Positions 44,985 through 54,209 are shown, counted from the stretch's first letter. The stretch is 64,000 bases of DNA from Spirosoma sp. SC4-14 (GCF_037201965.1 NZ_CP147518.1:1549001-1613000), one strand, 5' to 3'. Made by a program: numbers and translations. Notes: generated from the letters alone by a model not told the origin.

Positions 44985-45500
44985 TTATTTGCGTTTTTTA
45001 AAAATTAACCTACTTACTTCTTTATCGCTAATCTCAGGTTGAACCTGAATTGTTATTGAATCGCCAAAAGCTTTTTGGGTAAATGTCATATATAACTCTT
45101 TTATTCTAATATATCCAGCAAATTTAGAATACTCATTTGTTGTATCTTTGTTAAGCAACGTCGCATGTAATTGCTCAAAAGAGTAATCTTTTTCTTTGTC
45201 GGCTTTCCCCATAAAAGAAACTACAATGACAAATGTTTGGCTTTTTTTGTTTACTTTTTCCTTTTTGTCGTTTTTATATAGTATACTTTGTTCTACCCAA
45301 GCTTCTTTTATGTGAAAGAAGAGGTTCTGTGAGATTAACTCATATCTCCCCAGCAAAACATCATGTTCTTTGGCTTCTTGAGAAGATTGTGAAATTATCC
45401 TAATTGGATTATCCATTGACCCTTCAAGAATTGTCATGAAATACCCTATGAGCACCAAAATGCTTATTAATACTAAAAATAAAACAACTATTTTTCTCAT
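44985..45500 (-). CDS. Candidate immunity protein for the displaced Rhs tip
   Basis: The 171-residue product has an N-terminal membrane anchor (VVLFLVLISILVLIGYFM) and a soluble charged domain. No family is recognised. It starts six bases after the stop of the displaced core/tip frame, the classical place of an immunity gene. Its low GC matches the tip region. Immunity is inferred from position only. Confidence 0.65.
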   Translation of the reverse strand: MRKIVVLFLVLISILVLIGYFMTILEGSMDNPIRIISQSSQEAKEHDVLLGRYELISQNLFFHIKEAWVEQSILYKNDKKEKVNKKSQTFVIVVSFMGKADKEKDYSFEQLHATLLNKDTTNEYSKFAGYIRIKELYMTFTQKAFGDSITIQVQPEISDKEVSRLIFKKRK

Positions 45501-45506
45501 ACATTC

Positions 45507-46460
45507 CTAATTGTGTCTTATGTCTTCTTGTTCGATTTCAGGGTTTAAATCGTTTATTTTTTTCGAATCAATATTTTTTCTATTTGCATTCGCGTTTAAT
45601 GTTTTTGGTACATCTGGAGCAATTTTGTCTATATTGTTATACAATATATTTTTATATCGGTAGTTAGGTATAGCAGGTAAGTTTCCAGAAGGAGTAGATT
45701 TAGTGGGGCCAACCTTAGATTCGGTAGGTCCCGTTTTTGTGTATCCAGGGTCTATGCCGGCAGCATCCAATGCCTTTGAAACAACATCTGCACAATTGCA
45801 GTTGATAACATTATAATCTTTTAAAGCTTCATCACTTGCGGCTTTAACAGCCCTTGCATCAGTTTCAGTATCAGTTGAGAATCTGATCTGTTCTGAGTAT
45901 TCGGCGGACAAATTTGTTCTGTCGAATTCTGCTTTAGTACCGAAAGGTAATCTTGTTCGAGCTGAAGGGCCTCCAATAATAGGATTTGAGTTCCAAGTCC
46001 ATTCTTTATCTCGTCTTCCATCTTTTGATATAAATGTCCATCCTGTTTTATCATTCCCTATTAAAACAGCACTATGCCCTGCTGCAAGGCCAGCAATCCC
46101 TGTTGCCCCCTTAGGATTGTTTAAAACAATTATATCTTTTGGAGAAGCTCCATTCGGATCAATAAATCGTATTGGGTTATCAAAGTTCATTGAATACGGT
46201 GACCAGCCTGGCATTTTGTATGTCAACGGATCCACCACCATCCATCTCCCAATAGTTGGATCATACATCCTGGCCCCGTAATCGAGCCACTCCGTCTGGG
46301 GCTGTTTCTCCTTGCCGTTGTAAAGATACTTGTTTTTATCGCTGCCGGTGCGCTGGATGGGTAAACCAAAGGCATAGTACTCGGTCTCCTGAATGATGGT
46401 GCCGTTTTCGTCCATCACCGCCCGCACGTTGCCCAGATGGTCTTTCAGATAGTACTGCAC
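45507..46460 (-). CDS. Displaced Rhs core fragment with C-terminal toxin tip (possible permuted papain-like fold)
   Basis: The frame (317 residues, GTG start) contains the Rhs core segment [20 protein letters not shown] to DPTIGRWMVVDPLTYKMPGW and then a tip not found elsewhere here. The homologous block actually extends to about 46585, without an ATG, so this is a displaced cassette that would need recombination with the main rhs gene. The tip has a conserved-looking His in AGHSAVLIGNDKTGW (about residue 129) followed by Cys in NCNCADVVSKALDAAGI (about residues 221-223). A His-before-Cys order suggests a permuted papain/NlpC-like enzyme. This is inference; no enzymatic role is proven. Confidence 0.75.
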   Translation of the reverse strand: MQYYLKDHLGNVRAVMDENGTIIQETEYYAFGLPIQRTGSDKNKYLYNGKEKQPQTEWLDYGARMYDPTIGRWMVVDPLTYKMPGWSPYSMNFDNPIRFIDPNGASPKDIIVLNNPKGATGIAGLAAGHSAVLIGNDKTGWTFISKDGRRDKEWTWNSNPIIGGPSARTRLPFGTKAEFDRTNLSAEYSEQIRFSTDTETDARAVKAASDEALKDYNVINCNCADVVSKALDAAGIDPGYTKTGPTESKVGPTKSTPSGNLPAIPNYRYKNILYNNIDKIAPDVPKTLNANANRKNIDSKKINDLNPEIEQEDIRHN

Positions 46461-46594
46461 GCTGTAGACCCCGGCTTCGTTGACCAGTTGGCCTTCTTGC
46501 AGGCCGATGCGCAGCAGGATGTTGTCGGCCCGGTACTCGAAGCCACCCGCATAGAAGGTGTTGAGGTTGTCGGGGGCTTCGTACTTTAATAGAC

Positions 46595-46984
46595 TTAATC
46601 AGAGTAAATCAATTGAGAAGGCCAACCATTAGGAGGATTTATAGATAAGCTATCAATTACGGGGGTATCCCAGTCTATTAGTGAGAGTGAATCGTCATTG
46701 CAGCTGATTTTTACATAATATTTTTTACCTATATAATATCGTTGAGACCCAGTAATAGATTGATAATCTTTAGTTATTATCTTGTTTTTGTAGCTAAATT
46801 GAAGTGTGGCAAATTTTCCTGATTTTTTATAATAAGTTTCTTTTAAGGTAGCTACAGTAACTTTATAGCATTTGTTAATATAATGCCTCTTCATAATCCC
46901 ATGCACCGTTAGGTAAGACATTATTGCCAATAGTGATCCAAGAATAATTTTATTTGGAAGGGATAAACTTTTTAAGAATTCCAT
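46595..46984 (-). CDS. Candidate immunity protein for the main Rhs tip
   Basis: The 129-residue product starts with a hydrophobic helix (IILGSLLAIMSYLTVHGIM) followed by a basic soluble beta-rich domain (KFATLQFSYKNKIITKDY). It begins five bases after the rhs stop, is AT-rich, and ends directly beside the displaced core fragment. No family is recognised. Position next to a polymorphic tip suggests immunity. Confidence 0.65.
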   Translation of the reverse strand: MEFLKSLSLPNKIILGSLLAIMSYLTVHGIMKRHYINKCYKVTVATLKETYYKKSGKFATLQFSYKNKIITKDYQSITGSQRYYIGKKYYVKISCNDDSLSLIDWDTPVIDSLSINPPNGWPSQLIYSD

Positions 46985-46989
46985 TATTT

Positions 46990-49900
46990 CTATTTCTGAG
47001 AAAAAGACTTATCTAACTCGTTTTTATTCAACTCATTGGTGGTGTTAAATAAGCCTTTATTTAGTAATAACTGCCCCCCTACACTATAACGCCCCATTAG
47101 ATTTTGCAATTCATTTTCCCAATAATTCGAAAATGTGCCATAAAATACATCAGAACCGGCTGCTGGATTTATATTACCTATGACCTGGTTATTGACAGTT
47201 AAGTCAACCTGTGAGGTGAATACTGCACCAGCAAGAGGAGTCATTGTTAAGTCTGCAAATGTATCAGCAAAATCTATCGATTTCATTGATTCCATTAAAC
47301 CATTACCTTTTAACCATCCTGTGACAACTTGGGATGATAGACTTACAACGAGCTTACGTGTTGCTGCCGCTCGATCAAAAGAGAAAGTATTTCGTAAAAC
47401 CCATGGTACTACGATTCGAGCTGCTGGTGCAACTGATATAGTTGCCAAAGTAGTAACAGTAGCTATACTATACTTTCTATTTTCCTGTGCAGTATATATA
47501 TAAGGGTTGTATTGTTCATTGTTATACTTTGAGAATAAAAGCCAACTCCCAGGATAATTAGCTTGAAGGTTACTGTACTGGGTAACCGTGACTGATGGTA
47601 AATCTTTTAAAGGAGAATATGTGCCGTCTTTATTTACTTTCATACTGTCTAATCCTAATATATCTATGTGATTTATTGGATTATTCACTACATAAGCATA
47701 GGGTGATATGCTTAAAGATTTTTCAGAAGCAGCATCAACACAATTCCACCGGCCAATAGTTGGATCATACATCCTAAACCCATAATCGAGCCACTCCGTC
47801 TGAGGCTGCTTCTCCTTGCCGTTATAAAGATACTTGTTTTTATCGCTGCCGGTGTGCTGGATGGGCAAACCAAAGGCATAGTACTCGGTCTCCTGAATGA
47901 TGGTGCCGTTTTCGTCCATCACCGCCCGCACGTTGCCCAGATGGTCTTTCAGATAGTACTGTACGCTGTAGACCCCGGCCTCGTTGACCAGTTGGCCTTC
48001 TTGCAGGCCGATGCGCAGCAGGGCGTTGTCGGCCCGGTACTCGAAGCCACCCGCATAGAAGGTGTTGAGGTTGTCGGGAGCTTCGCTTTTGAGCTTGGTG
48101 CCACTGGCATCGTAGGTGTAGAGCACCGTGAGGTTGTTGCGCGTCAGGCTCCGGGGCAGGTTGAGCACGTTGTAGGAAACGCTGCTCAGGCTTCGGTTGA
48201 GGTCTTTGGTCAGGTTGCCATTGGCATCGTAGGCCAGCTCATCGTTGGTATTGGCCCCGTTGATGAACCCCTTCACGGGCTGGCTTTCGTTCGTGCTGGC
48301 ATCATCGACGCGGGTGAGTCGGTTACCGTTGTACTGGTAGCTCAACTGGTCGATGGTGGTGTTGGCATAGCTGCGGGTCAGCGAGAGAATGTTGCCATTG
48401 GCATCGTACTGAATCGGCGATTCGTTGTAGCCACTAAAGTTACCCGTTCCGGTGGCATTGGTTAGCCGGTTGGCCGGGTCGTAGGTCAGGTTCATGCCAC
48501 CGCTGTAGCCTTTGGTCGTCCACGACTGGCTGGCGATGTTGCCGTTTTCCTGATAGGTCAGCTTCAGCGAGAAGGGTTGCCCGCTGGTGGTCTGGTGGTC
48601 GCCCAGCCAGCCGCGTGGCGTGTATTTGTAGCTACGGATGTGGCGACCGCCGTGCAGTGATTTGGCCGCCAGTTGGCCCACTTCGTTGTAGAGGTTTTCG
48701 ACATGGGTATAGCTCTTTTTGAGAGTATAGTTCTCATTGAGTGCCTGCTGGTAGAGCGCATGGTCGGTTTTGGTGAGCCGGTTAGCATGGTCGTAGCTGA
48801 AGGTTTTGATCAGTCGGTAGGCGCTGCTACTGGTGGCCTGGGTGGTCCATTCCAGTTCGGGTTTACCATCGAAGGCCAGTTTATAGCTGACCCGTTCGTA
48901 GGCACTGCTGCCCAGTCCATACAACTGGCGCAGGGTTTGCACTACGCGGTATTTGTCGTCGTAGTAGATGACCGTTTGCAGCCAGTCGCCATAGGTGCCA
49001 TCGGGTTTGAGGACACGGGCTTTGGAGCCGGTTTGCAGGCCCAGCCGTTGTTGGTTTGGGTTGGCGGCAAACTGCTCGCCGGTCAGCCCCAGCTCGTTGG
49101 TATAGCCCTGAAAAGGGGTAAAGGTATAGTTGTCGTAGTAGGTGTAGAGCAGTGGGGTTTCGGTACCGCCGGGTTTGACCCCCATTTCGGTTTGCCGGTT
49201 GAGGTTGTCGTATTTGTAGTAGAAGACAGTGCTGTTGCCGTCGGTGGCGGTTTCCAGCAGATCGGTATCGCCTTTGTAGGTCATGTGAGTGGCATTGGCA
49301 CCGGGCACTTTTTTGTCGGTGAGCCGCCCGTGGTCGTCGTAGGCGTAGAGAAAGGCATGTTTGTTAAGATCGTTCTGGGGATTACCGTTCTGGTCGGTAC
49401 GGGTAAACATGGGTTGGAGCACGGCGCGGAGTTGCCCCAGATTGTCGTAGACATAGTAGGTATCGAGCAGGGTGCTGCCATCGCCCGATGCTTTGACCCG
49501 TTTGAGAACGATTCGGCCATAACGGTCAGTAAACTCGGTCGTTTCGGCACCGTTTTCGTCGGTAGTGCGGGTGAACTGGAGAGTATTGGCGGGGTAGTTA
49601 GTCGGTTGAGTGGTGATGTTGGTGAGGCTGTTACCGGTAACCAGAAATCGTTTGACTTCGTTTTGGGTATTGACCCCATAGGTTCGGTTAGCGGAGTTGC
49701 TGGCCCCAGGGGCTTTCAGCGAAGCGATCCGGTTGAGGGGAGAGTGTTCGTAGGTAGTTTGCGTGGCAAATGTTTCGTCGGACGTTCCGCCGTTGATGGG
49801 TGTCGAGACGTTATTGCCATTGGCGTAGTAGGCTTTGGCTTTAGCTTTGACATCGGTCGCCGACTGGCTGGCGGCCCCGTTTGTGGTATAGGGGGCAGGC

Positions 49901-50190
49901 AGGAAGGTTCTGGTGGGCCGGTTAAGGTTGTCGTATTCGGTGAGAGCGAGCACATCACCTTTAGAGGCAGCCTCGAAGGCCATGATCCTGAGGGTGGGTT
50001 TACCGAGCCCATCGAAATAGGTGACCTGGCTGGCAGCCTGAGCCGAGTTGGCCGATGTTTCGTTGAAGTTGCCTGTGGAGCTAGGTTTTTTGTACTGTCG
50101 GCTGATGATGAATGTACTGGACTGAGCCCAGGCACTGTAAGCCAGGAGGCTATAGCATAGGACGATGACGCAACGGTAGTAGTGATTCAT
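46990..50190 (-). CDS. Secreted Rhs/YD-repeat protein with polymorphic C-terminal tip
   Basis: The 1066-residue protein begins with a signal peptide (YYRCVIVLCYSLLAYSAWA) and a DUF6443-like region (SQVTYFDGLGKPTLRIMAFE). Many YD repeats follow (YDNLNRPTRTFLP, YDDHGRLTDKKVPG, YDANGNLTKDLNRSL). The conserved Rhs-associated core lies at about 735-840 ([45 protein letters not shown]). After this the last 230 or so residues form a variable tip with hydrophobic stretches (IATVTTLATISVAPAARIVV) and no recognised toxin family. Rhs shells of this kind encapsulate toxins used against competitors; export here may be through the general secretory route. GC drops in the tip, consistent with exchange. Confidence 0.9.
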   Translation of the reverse strand: MNHYYRCVIVLCYSLLAYSAWAQSSTFIISRQYKKPSSTGNFNETSANSAQAASQVTYFDGLGKPTLRIMAFEAASKGDVLALTEYDNLNRPTRTFLPAPYTTNGAASQSATDVKAKAKAYYANGNNVSTPINGGTSDETFATQTTYEHSPLNRIASLKAPGASNSANRTYGVNTQNEVKRFLVTGNSLTNITTQPTNYPANTLQFTRTTDENGAETTEFTDRYGRIVLKRVKASGDGSTLLDTYYVYDNLGQLRAVLQPMFTRTDQNGNPQNDLNKHAFLYAYDDHGRLTDKKVPGANATHMTYKGDTDLLETATDGNSTVFYYKYDNLNRQTEMGVKPGGTETPLLYTYYDNYTFTPFQGYTNELGLTGEQFAANPNQQRLGLQTGSKARVLKPDGTYGDWLQTVIYYDDKYRVVQTLRQLYGLGSSAYERVSYKLAFDGKPELEWTTQATSSSAYRLIKTFSYDHANRLTKTDHALYQQALNENYTLKKSYTHVENLYNEVGQLAAKSLHGGRHIRSYKYTPRGWLGDHQTTSGQPFSLKLTYQENGNIASQSWTTKGYSGGMNLTYDPANRLTNATGTGNFSGYNESPIQYDANGNILSLTRSYANTTIDQLSYQYNGNRLTRVDDASTNESQPVKGFINGANTNDELAYDANGNLTKDLNRSLSSVSYNVLNLPRSLTRNNLTVLYTYDASGTKLKSEAPDNLNTFYAGGFEYRADNALLRIGLQEGQLVNEAGVYSVQYYLKDHLGNVRAVMDENGTIIQETEYYAFGLPIQHTGSDKNKYLYNGKEKQPQTEWLDYGFRMYDPTIGRWNCVDAASEKSLSISPYAYVVNNPINHIDILGLDSMKVNKDGTYSPLKDLPSVTVTQYSNLQANYPGSWLLFSKYNNEQYNPYIYTAQENRKYSIATVTTLATISVAPAARIVVPWVLRNTFSFDRAAATRKLVVSLSSQVVTGWLKGNGLMESMKSIDFADTFADLTMTPLAGAVFTSQVDLTVNNQVIGNINPAAGSDVFYGTFSNYWENELQNLMGRYSVGGQLLLNKGLFNTTNELNKNELDKSFSQK

Positions 50191-50219
50191 ACACAGGCAT
50201 CTAGAGTTAACGACAACAG

Positions 50220-50272
50220 TTGTCTCGTGCTATGGAAGTGCGGGTTTGAGTACCGGCAATAACACGAGACAA
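50220..50272. repeat. Hairpin in the rhs leader
   Basis: TTGTCTCGTG at 50220-50229 pairs perfectly with CACGAGACAA at 50263-50272. It lies right after the promoter candidate on the minus strand, so the rhs transcript would begin in this stem-loop. The loop contains the GTGCGGGTTT word seen in the repeat at 9592. Confidence 0.5.
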
Positions 50273-50300
50273 AGTTGAGCGTAGCACTAGGCTGTTTCAA
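50270..50300 (-). promoter_or_regulatory. Candidate promoter of the rhs gene
   Basis: On the minus strand TTG (50300-50298), 20 bases, then CAACTTTG (50277-50270) matches the Bacteroidota pattern with one mismatch in the -7 box. The gene starts about 80 bases downstream. Confidence 0.35.
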
Positions 50301-50425
50301 TACCCCCAAAGGGGTAAGTTGGGGGTATTTTGGGGGTAGAGGCATCCAGTTGGCGTAAGAGACGCCTAAATTCGGTCTTCTTTGCGGGTGCGAATGTTGG
50401 TAGTAAAACAGGAACCTACCAAAAT

Positions 50426-50484
50426 CCTAGCCCCGTTAGGGATGTAACAGGCTTTTACCTTGTTACATCCCTAACGGGGCTAGG
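50426..50484. repeat. Perfect 24-bp inverted repeat
   Basis: The 24 bases at 50426-50449 (starting CCTAGCCCCGTTAGGG) are exactly complementary to 50461-50484 with an 11-base loop. It stands in the intergenic region upstream of rhs and looks like a dispersed palindromic element. An imperfect C/G-rich hairpin (CCCCAAAGGGG, about 50304-50314) is nearby. Confidence 0.75.
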
Positions 50485-50548
50485 AGTGTTGCTCTTTTGG
50501 ACTGCTCTACCGATAGTTTACCCACTGGGCTTTGGTTTCGGTAGGTGT

Positions 50549-50624
50549 GTTCAGGCGTCAACTCATTGACGCCTGAACATTCGGGATGACTACTTTTTAC
50601 AGAATGAATAGCCTTTAGGCTATT
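50549..50624 (-). terminator. Two hairpins downstream of the ThuA/dehydrogenase gene
   Basis: AATAGCCT/AGGCTATT at 50607-50624 and GTTCAGGCGTCA/TGACGCCTGAAC at 50549-50578 follow the stop codon at 50630 on the minus strand. They probably end this transcript. Confidence 0.5.
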
Positions 50625-50629
50625 ACCTA

Positions 50630-53600
50630 CTACATTTCCTGAGTAGTAAACTGAACCGTGTCGACAGCAAACAGGGGTTTTTGCTTCGCTTCTGGATTAA
50701 CAAAAACCAGATAGAGTTTGTGTTGCCCGGAAACGGGTTGCCGGAACGGTAAACTAACGGGGCCTGCTGTTCCGTGTTTAACGTCGGTTTCGCCCAGGAG
50801 CGTGCCCGTGGGAGAGTCGAGGTGAGCTTCGAGTTTACCACCAGCTACCTGATCGTTGGCCGCAAAAACCGTTGGCGACAGGCCCTGAATGCCGGTCAGA
50901 TCGATGTTGTTAAACACCAGATAGCTTCCCGATTTCAGACCAATAGCGGCTGGACCCATTTTAGGAATATCGTATTGGAAAATATCCTGCTTTCCATCGG
51001 CTGAAACGGCTTTCACGACCGGCGACCGCAGGGCCAGCGTTGAGATGCCAGTAACGGGCCCAATAGCACCGTTGCCACGGTCGGTATAGGAGGCTGTCAG
51101 CACATAAGATCCTTCTTTTTTCTGAGTGGTTGGTACGTATTTACCAGCCAGTGGCTGACGGTTAACGGGCTTCTGATTGGCCAGCGACAGAATGTAGCGG
51201 ACCATATCGGTAGCTTCGCTTTCTTTCAGTTGCGGGTGCGCGCTCATCGCCTGTTCGCCCCATACACCGCCACCACCATTGATGATTTTGCGGGCCAGTT
51301 TGCTCTCGATCTGCGAAACACCTTTGTATTTCTTCGCTACATCGATATAAGCCGGGCCAATTGATTTTTTATCGATGGCATGGCAGGCTTTGCAATCGCT
51401 GAGTTCAATCATCCGTTTGCCCGTTGCGAAGCCCGTATTGGCTTGGTGGCCTTGCGCCAGCATCGTTTTGTCGAAGCCTTCGAGGTAGTCGATGGTCATC
51501 GTAACGTCGTCGGGGTTGATGCCTTTCTGTAGCGAACCGTCTTCCTTGTCGACTACCTTCACTGAATAGTTTAGTGGCTTGTTCGGGAAATAAAATGTTT
51601 TGTTTCCGGCAACGGCAACCTCCACTTTTGGTTCGTCGTTACCAACTTTTACGTCCACGGTTTTGGTGGCCGAGTTTCCGGCTGCATCCGTCACTTTCAG
51701 GGTTGCCGTATAGAGGCCCGGTTTGCTGAAGGTAACGGTTGGGTTGGCCGACGTTTGTTTGGCTACTCCCTGGCCAAAGGTCCATTCATATTTTAGCGCA
51801 TCGCCGTCGTAATCCATCGACCCCTTCGAATCGAATTTAACGGTCAGTGGGGCTGCGCCCACGGTTTTGTTGGCACTTGCCATCGCAACGGGCTTCCGGT
51901 TACCAGCATTATAGGTAATGCGCGACAGTCGGGCATCGGCATTGGCGGCAAACCACTGCTGGCCGTATTCGAGCGTATAGAGCGACCCATCGTTGGCAAA
52001 CTGCATGTCGATTACGTGCGAAAACTTCGTGCTCGGCATAAACGTTTCCATTCGTACGAAGTCGCCGTTTTCTTTCATCGTAACGGGATGAATCCAGTCG
52101 CGCATCCAGTCATAGGCGAAGAATTTGCCGTCGTAGTGGCGGGGGAATTTCACCGGTGTTTCTGGATAATCGTCGTAGTAATAAACGGGGCCACCCATGG
52201 CATTTCGACCGCCTTTGCCAACAATTTCACCAAACTCCGGCGATTCGGCATATGGATAATAAATAAAAGCTTTCTGAGCGGGCGGGAGTTCGCGCAGACC
52301 GGTGTTGTTTGGCGAATCGTTAATGGGATGTTGGGGGTCGAACAGAGGGCCGGTTGTGCTATCGGCAAAGCTCCGGCTATGGTAGGGGCGATTGTCGGCC
52401 ACAAACAACGGCCAGCCAAAATAGCCAGCCTGGCGAGCCTGGTTTATTTCATCGTGTCCTCTCGGGCCATATTTCTCGCTGTTGTTACCCGCATCGGGAC
52501 CAACTTCACCCCAATACAGGTAGCCCGTCCGCTGGTCGACGGAAATACGGTAGGGATTCCGGTTGCCCATCACATAAATTTCAGGGCGTGCTTTTGGGTT
52601 TCCTTTCGGAAACAGGTTGCCTTCCGGAATGCTATAGGTTCCGTCGGCTTCGGGATGGATACGGACAATCTTACCGCGCAGGTCGTTGGTGTTGCTCGAT
52701 GTCAGACGGGCATCCCAGCCACTGCGCCCCGGACGTTCATCGATTGGCGCATAACCATCGGAGTTGAAGGGGTTGGTGTCGTCGCCAGCCGAGAGGTATA
52801 AATTGCCTTTCCGATCCCATGCAATCGAGCCACCCGTATGGCAGCAGCCGTCCCGTTTTACGGGAATGGTCAGCAGTACCTTTTCGGTATTGAGCAGCAA
52901 GGTGTCTTTTACGTCATCGTATACAAACCGCGACAGGTGTTGTGCTGTATCGGCAACGGTATTGCCCGTCAATGGTGAGTAATAAGCATAGACCCATTTA
53001 TTCTGCTTAAAGTTTGGGTCAACGTTCAGACCCATCAGGCCATACTCGAATTTGGTGAAGACGGGGAAATTAGCGACTACTTTTACTGTTTTTTTTTTCG
53101 GGTCCCAGAGTTTCAGCGCTCCTTTTCGTTCGGCAAATAATACTTTGCCATTGTCGAGAACAACCAATTCGGTTGGTTCATCGAGGTGGTCGGTCAGCAC
53201 CTGCCGTTCAAAACGGTTTTCTTCCGGAAACGGTTGCGTGGTGGCCTGGCTAAATTTGAGGCTGGTAGCCATTACTGACTTGATACCGCCCAGAATGTGT
53301 TGCAGAAACAGCGGATCGCTATACGACTCATCGGTGTGGCCACCGCCCGTATAAAACGCTTTACCTCCCTGAAAATCGTGGTGCCAGATGAACGGGTGAT
53401 TGTCGCCATTTTTGCCACCTTCATAGGTTTTCTCGTCTAGCTTACCGAGTACTTTCAGGTCGGGCTGAATGCTTTTGTAGTTGTACCACTCGTCCCAGCG
53501 TTTCCAGCGGTCGGGCAGCATTTTGGTGGCCGGGTGGTTTTTATCGATAATGTCGATTTCGGCATTCTGTTGCTTGGGATGGCTCAGGAAGTAAGCACCT

Positions 53601-54049
53601 ACCAGTTGGTTATACCATGGCCAGTCATATTCAGTATCGGCGGCTGCGTGGATACCCACGAAACCACCTCCTGCCTGAATGTACCGCTCAAACGCTGCCT
53701 GTTGCACGTCGTCGAGTACGTTGCCCGTTGTGCTGAGCCATATCACGGCGCCGTAACGCTTTAAATTGTCTTCGTTAATTTTCGAGGCATCTTCAGTTGT
53801 ATCGACGGCAAAGCCATTTTCCTGACCAAGTTTCATGATGGCTAGTTTGCCAACAGGAATTGATGCGTGACGGAAACCTTTTGTCTTTGAGAAAACCAGT
53901 ACCCGATTGAGAGCAACGGGCGTTTCGGTAGAAACGGCTGGTTTTGAGGCTGTTTTGCGCTTGGCAGTTGTCTGTGCCCACGATGGCAACGACACTGCCA
54001 GCACGCCCGCCAGCAACAATGCGCGGGAGGGAAGCCGGAAGTTTTTCAT
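50630..54049 (-). CDS. Secreted multidomain ThuA / sugar dehydrogenase / PKD / cytochrome c protein
   Basis: The 1139-residue protein has a signal peptide (LLLAGVLAVSLPSWA) and five modules. A ThuA trehalose-utilisation-like domain lies at about 45-255 (VLVFSKTKGFRHASIPVG, GGGFVGIHAAADTEYDW). A glucose/sorbosone dehydrogenase propeller spans about 275-690 (LDEPTELVVLDNGKVLFAER, DGCCHTGGSIAWDRKGNLYL). A PKD domain follows at about 705-795 (VKFDSKGSMDYDGDALKYEW), then a c-type cytochrome with the haem motif CKACH at about 885, and a C-terminal CBM6-like beta-sandwich. The order suggests that a sugar is oxidised extracellularly or in the periplasm and electrons pass to the covalent haem. PQQ dependence is family knowledge, not visible. 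It is a single gene between long intergenic regions. Confidence 0.92.
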   Translation of the reverse strand: MKNFRLPSRALLLAGVLAVSLPSWAQTTAKRKTASKPAVSTETPVALNRVLVFSKTKGFRHASIPVGKLAIMKLGQENGFAVDTTEDASKINEDNLKRYGAVIWLSTTGNVLDDVQQAAFERYIQAGGGFVGIHAAADTEYDWPWYNQLVGAYFLSHPKQQNAEIDIIDKNHPATKMLPDRWKRWDEWYNYKSIQPDLKVLGKLDEKTYEGGKNGDNHPFIWHHDFQGGKAFYTGGGHTDESYSDPLFLQHILGGIKSVMATSLKFSQATTQPFPEENRFERQVLTDHLDEPTELVVLDNGKVLFAERKGALKLWDPKKKTVKVVANFPVFTKFEYGLMGLNVDPNFKQNKWVYAYYSPLTGNTVADTAQHLSRFVYDDVKDTLLLNTEKVLLTIPVKRDGCCHTGGSIAWDRKGNLYLSAGDDTNPFNSDGYAPIDERPGRSGWDARLTSSNTNDLRGKIVRIHPEADGTYSIPEGNLFPKGNPKARPEIYVMGNRNPYRISVDQRTGYLYWGEVGPDAGNNSEKYGPRGHDEINQARQAGYFGWPLFVADNRPYHSRSFADSTTGPLFDPQHPINDSPNNTGLRELPPAQKAFIYYPYAESPEFGEIVGKGGRNAMGGPVYYYDDYPETPVKFPRHYDGKFFAYDWMRDWIHPVTMKENGDFVRMETFMPSTKFSHVIDMQFANDGSLYTLEYGQQWFAANADARLSRITYNAGNRKPVAMASANKTVGAAPLTVKFDSKGSMDYDGDALKYEWTFGQGVAKQTSANPTVTFSKPGLYTATLKVTDAAGNSATKTVDVKVGNDEPKVEVAVAGNKTFYFPNKPLNYSVKVVDKEDGSLQKGINPDDVTMTIDYLEGFDKTMLAQGHQANTGFATGKRMIELSDCKACHAIDKKSIGPAYIDVAKKYKGVSQIESKLARKIINGGGGVWGEQAMSAHPQLKESEATDMVRYILSLANQKPVNRQPLAGKYVPTTQKKEGSYVLTASYTDRGNGAIGPVTGISTLALRSPVVKAVSADGKQDIFQYDIPKMGPAAIGLKSGSYLVFNNIDLTGIQGLSPTVFAANDQVAGGKLEAHLDSPTGTLLGETDVKHGTAGPVSLPFRQPVSGQHKLYLVFVNPEAKQKPLFAVDTVQFTTQEM

Positions 54050-54209
54050 AGAGAATCAGGATTTATGCAAATTGGTTGGTAACAGCCATAAAGACAATTG
54101 AAGGTTAACTTATTCGGGTATTCGATTGTCTTTTAATAAGAAGCAAAAATAGCGAAAATCCTAACGCTACGGTACCCCATTTTGCCCGAATTACTTACAT
54201 TAATTTACT

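Noticed and set aside
48673..50160. 495-codon plus-strand open frame opposite the rhs gene
   Set aside because: It is the mirror of a GC-biased, repeat-rich coding sequence. Its translation is low-complexity Val/Gly/Phe without domains, and the minus strand encodes clear YD repeats.
52016..52801. 261-codon plus-strand frame opposite the ThuA/dehydrogenase gene
   Set aside because: Antisense to conserved propeller sequence; no signal, motif or start context.
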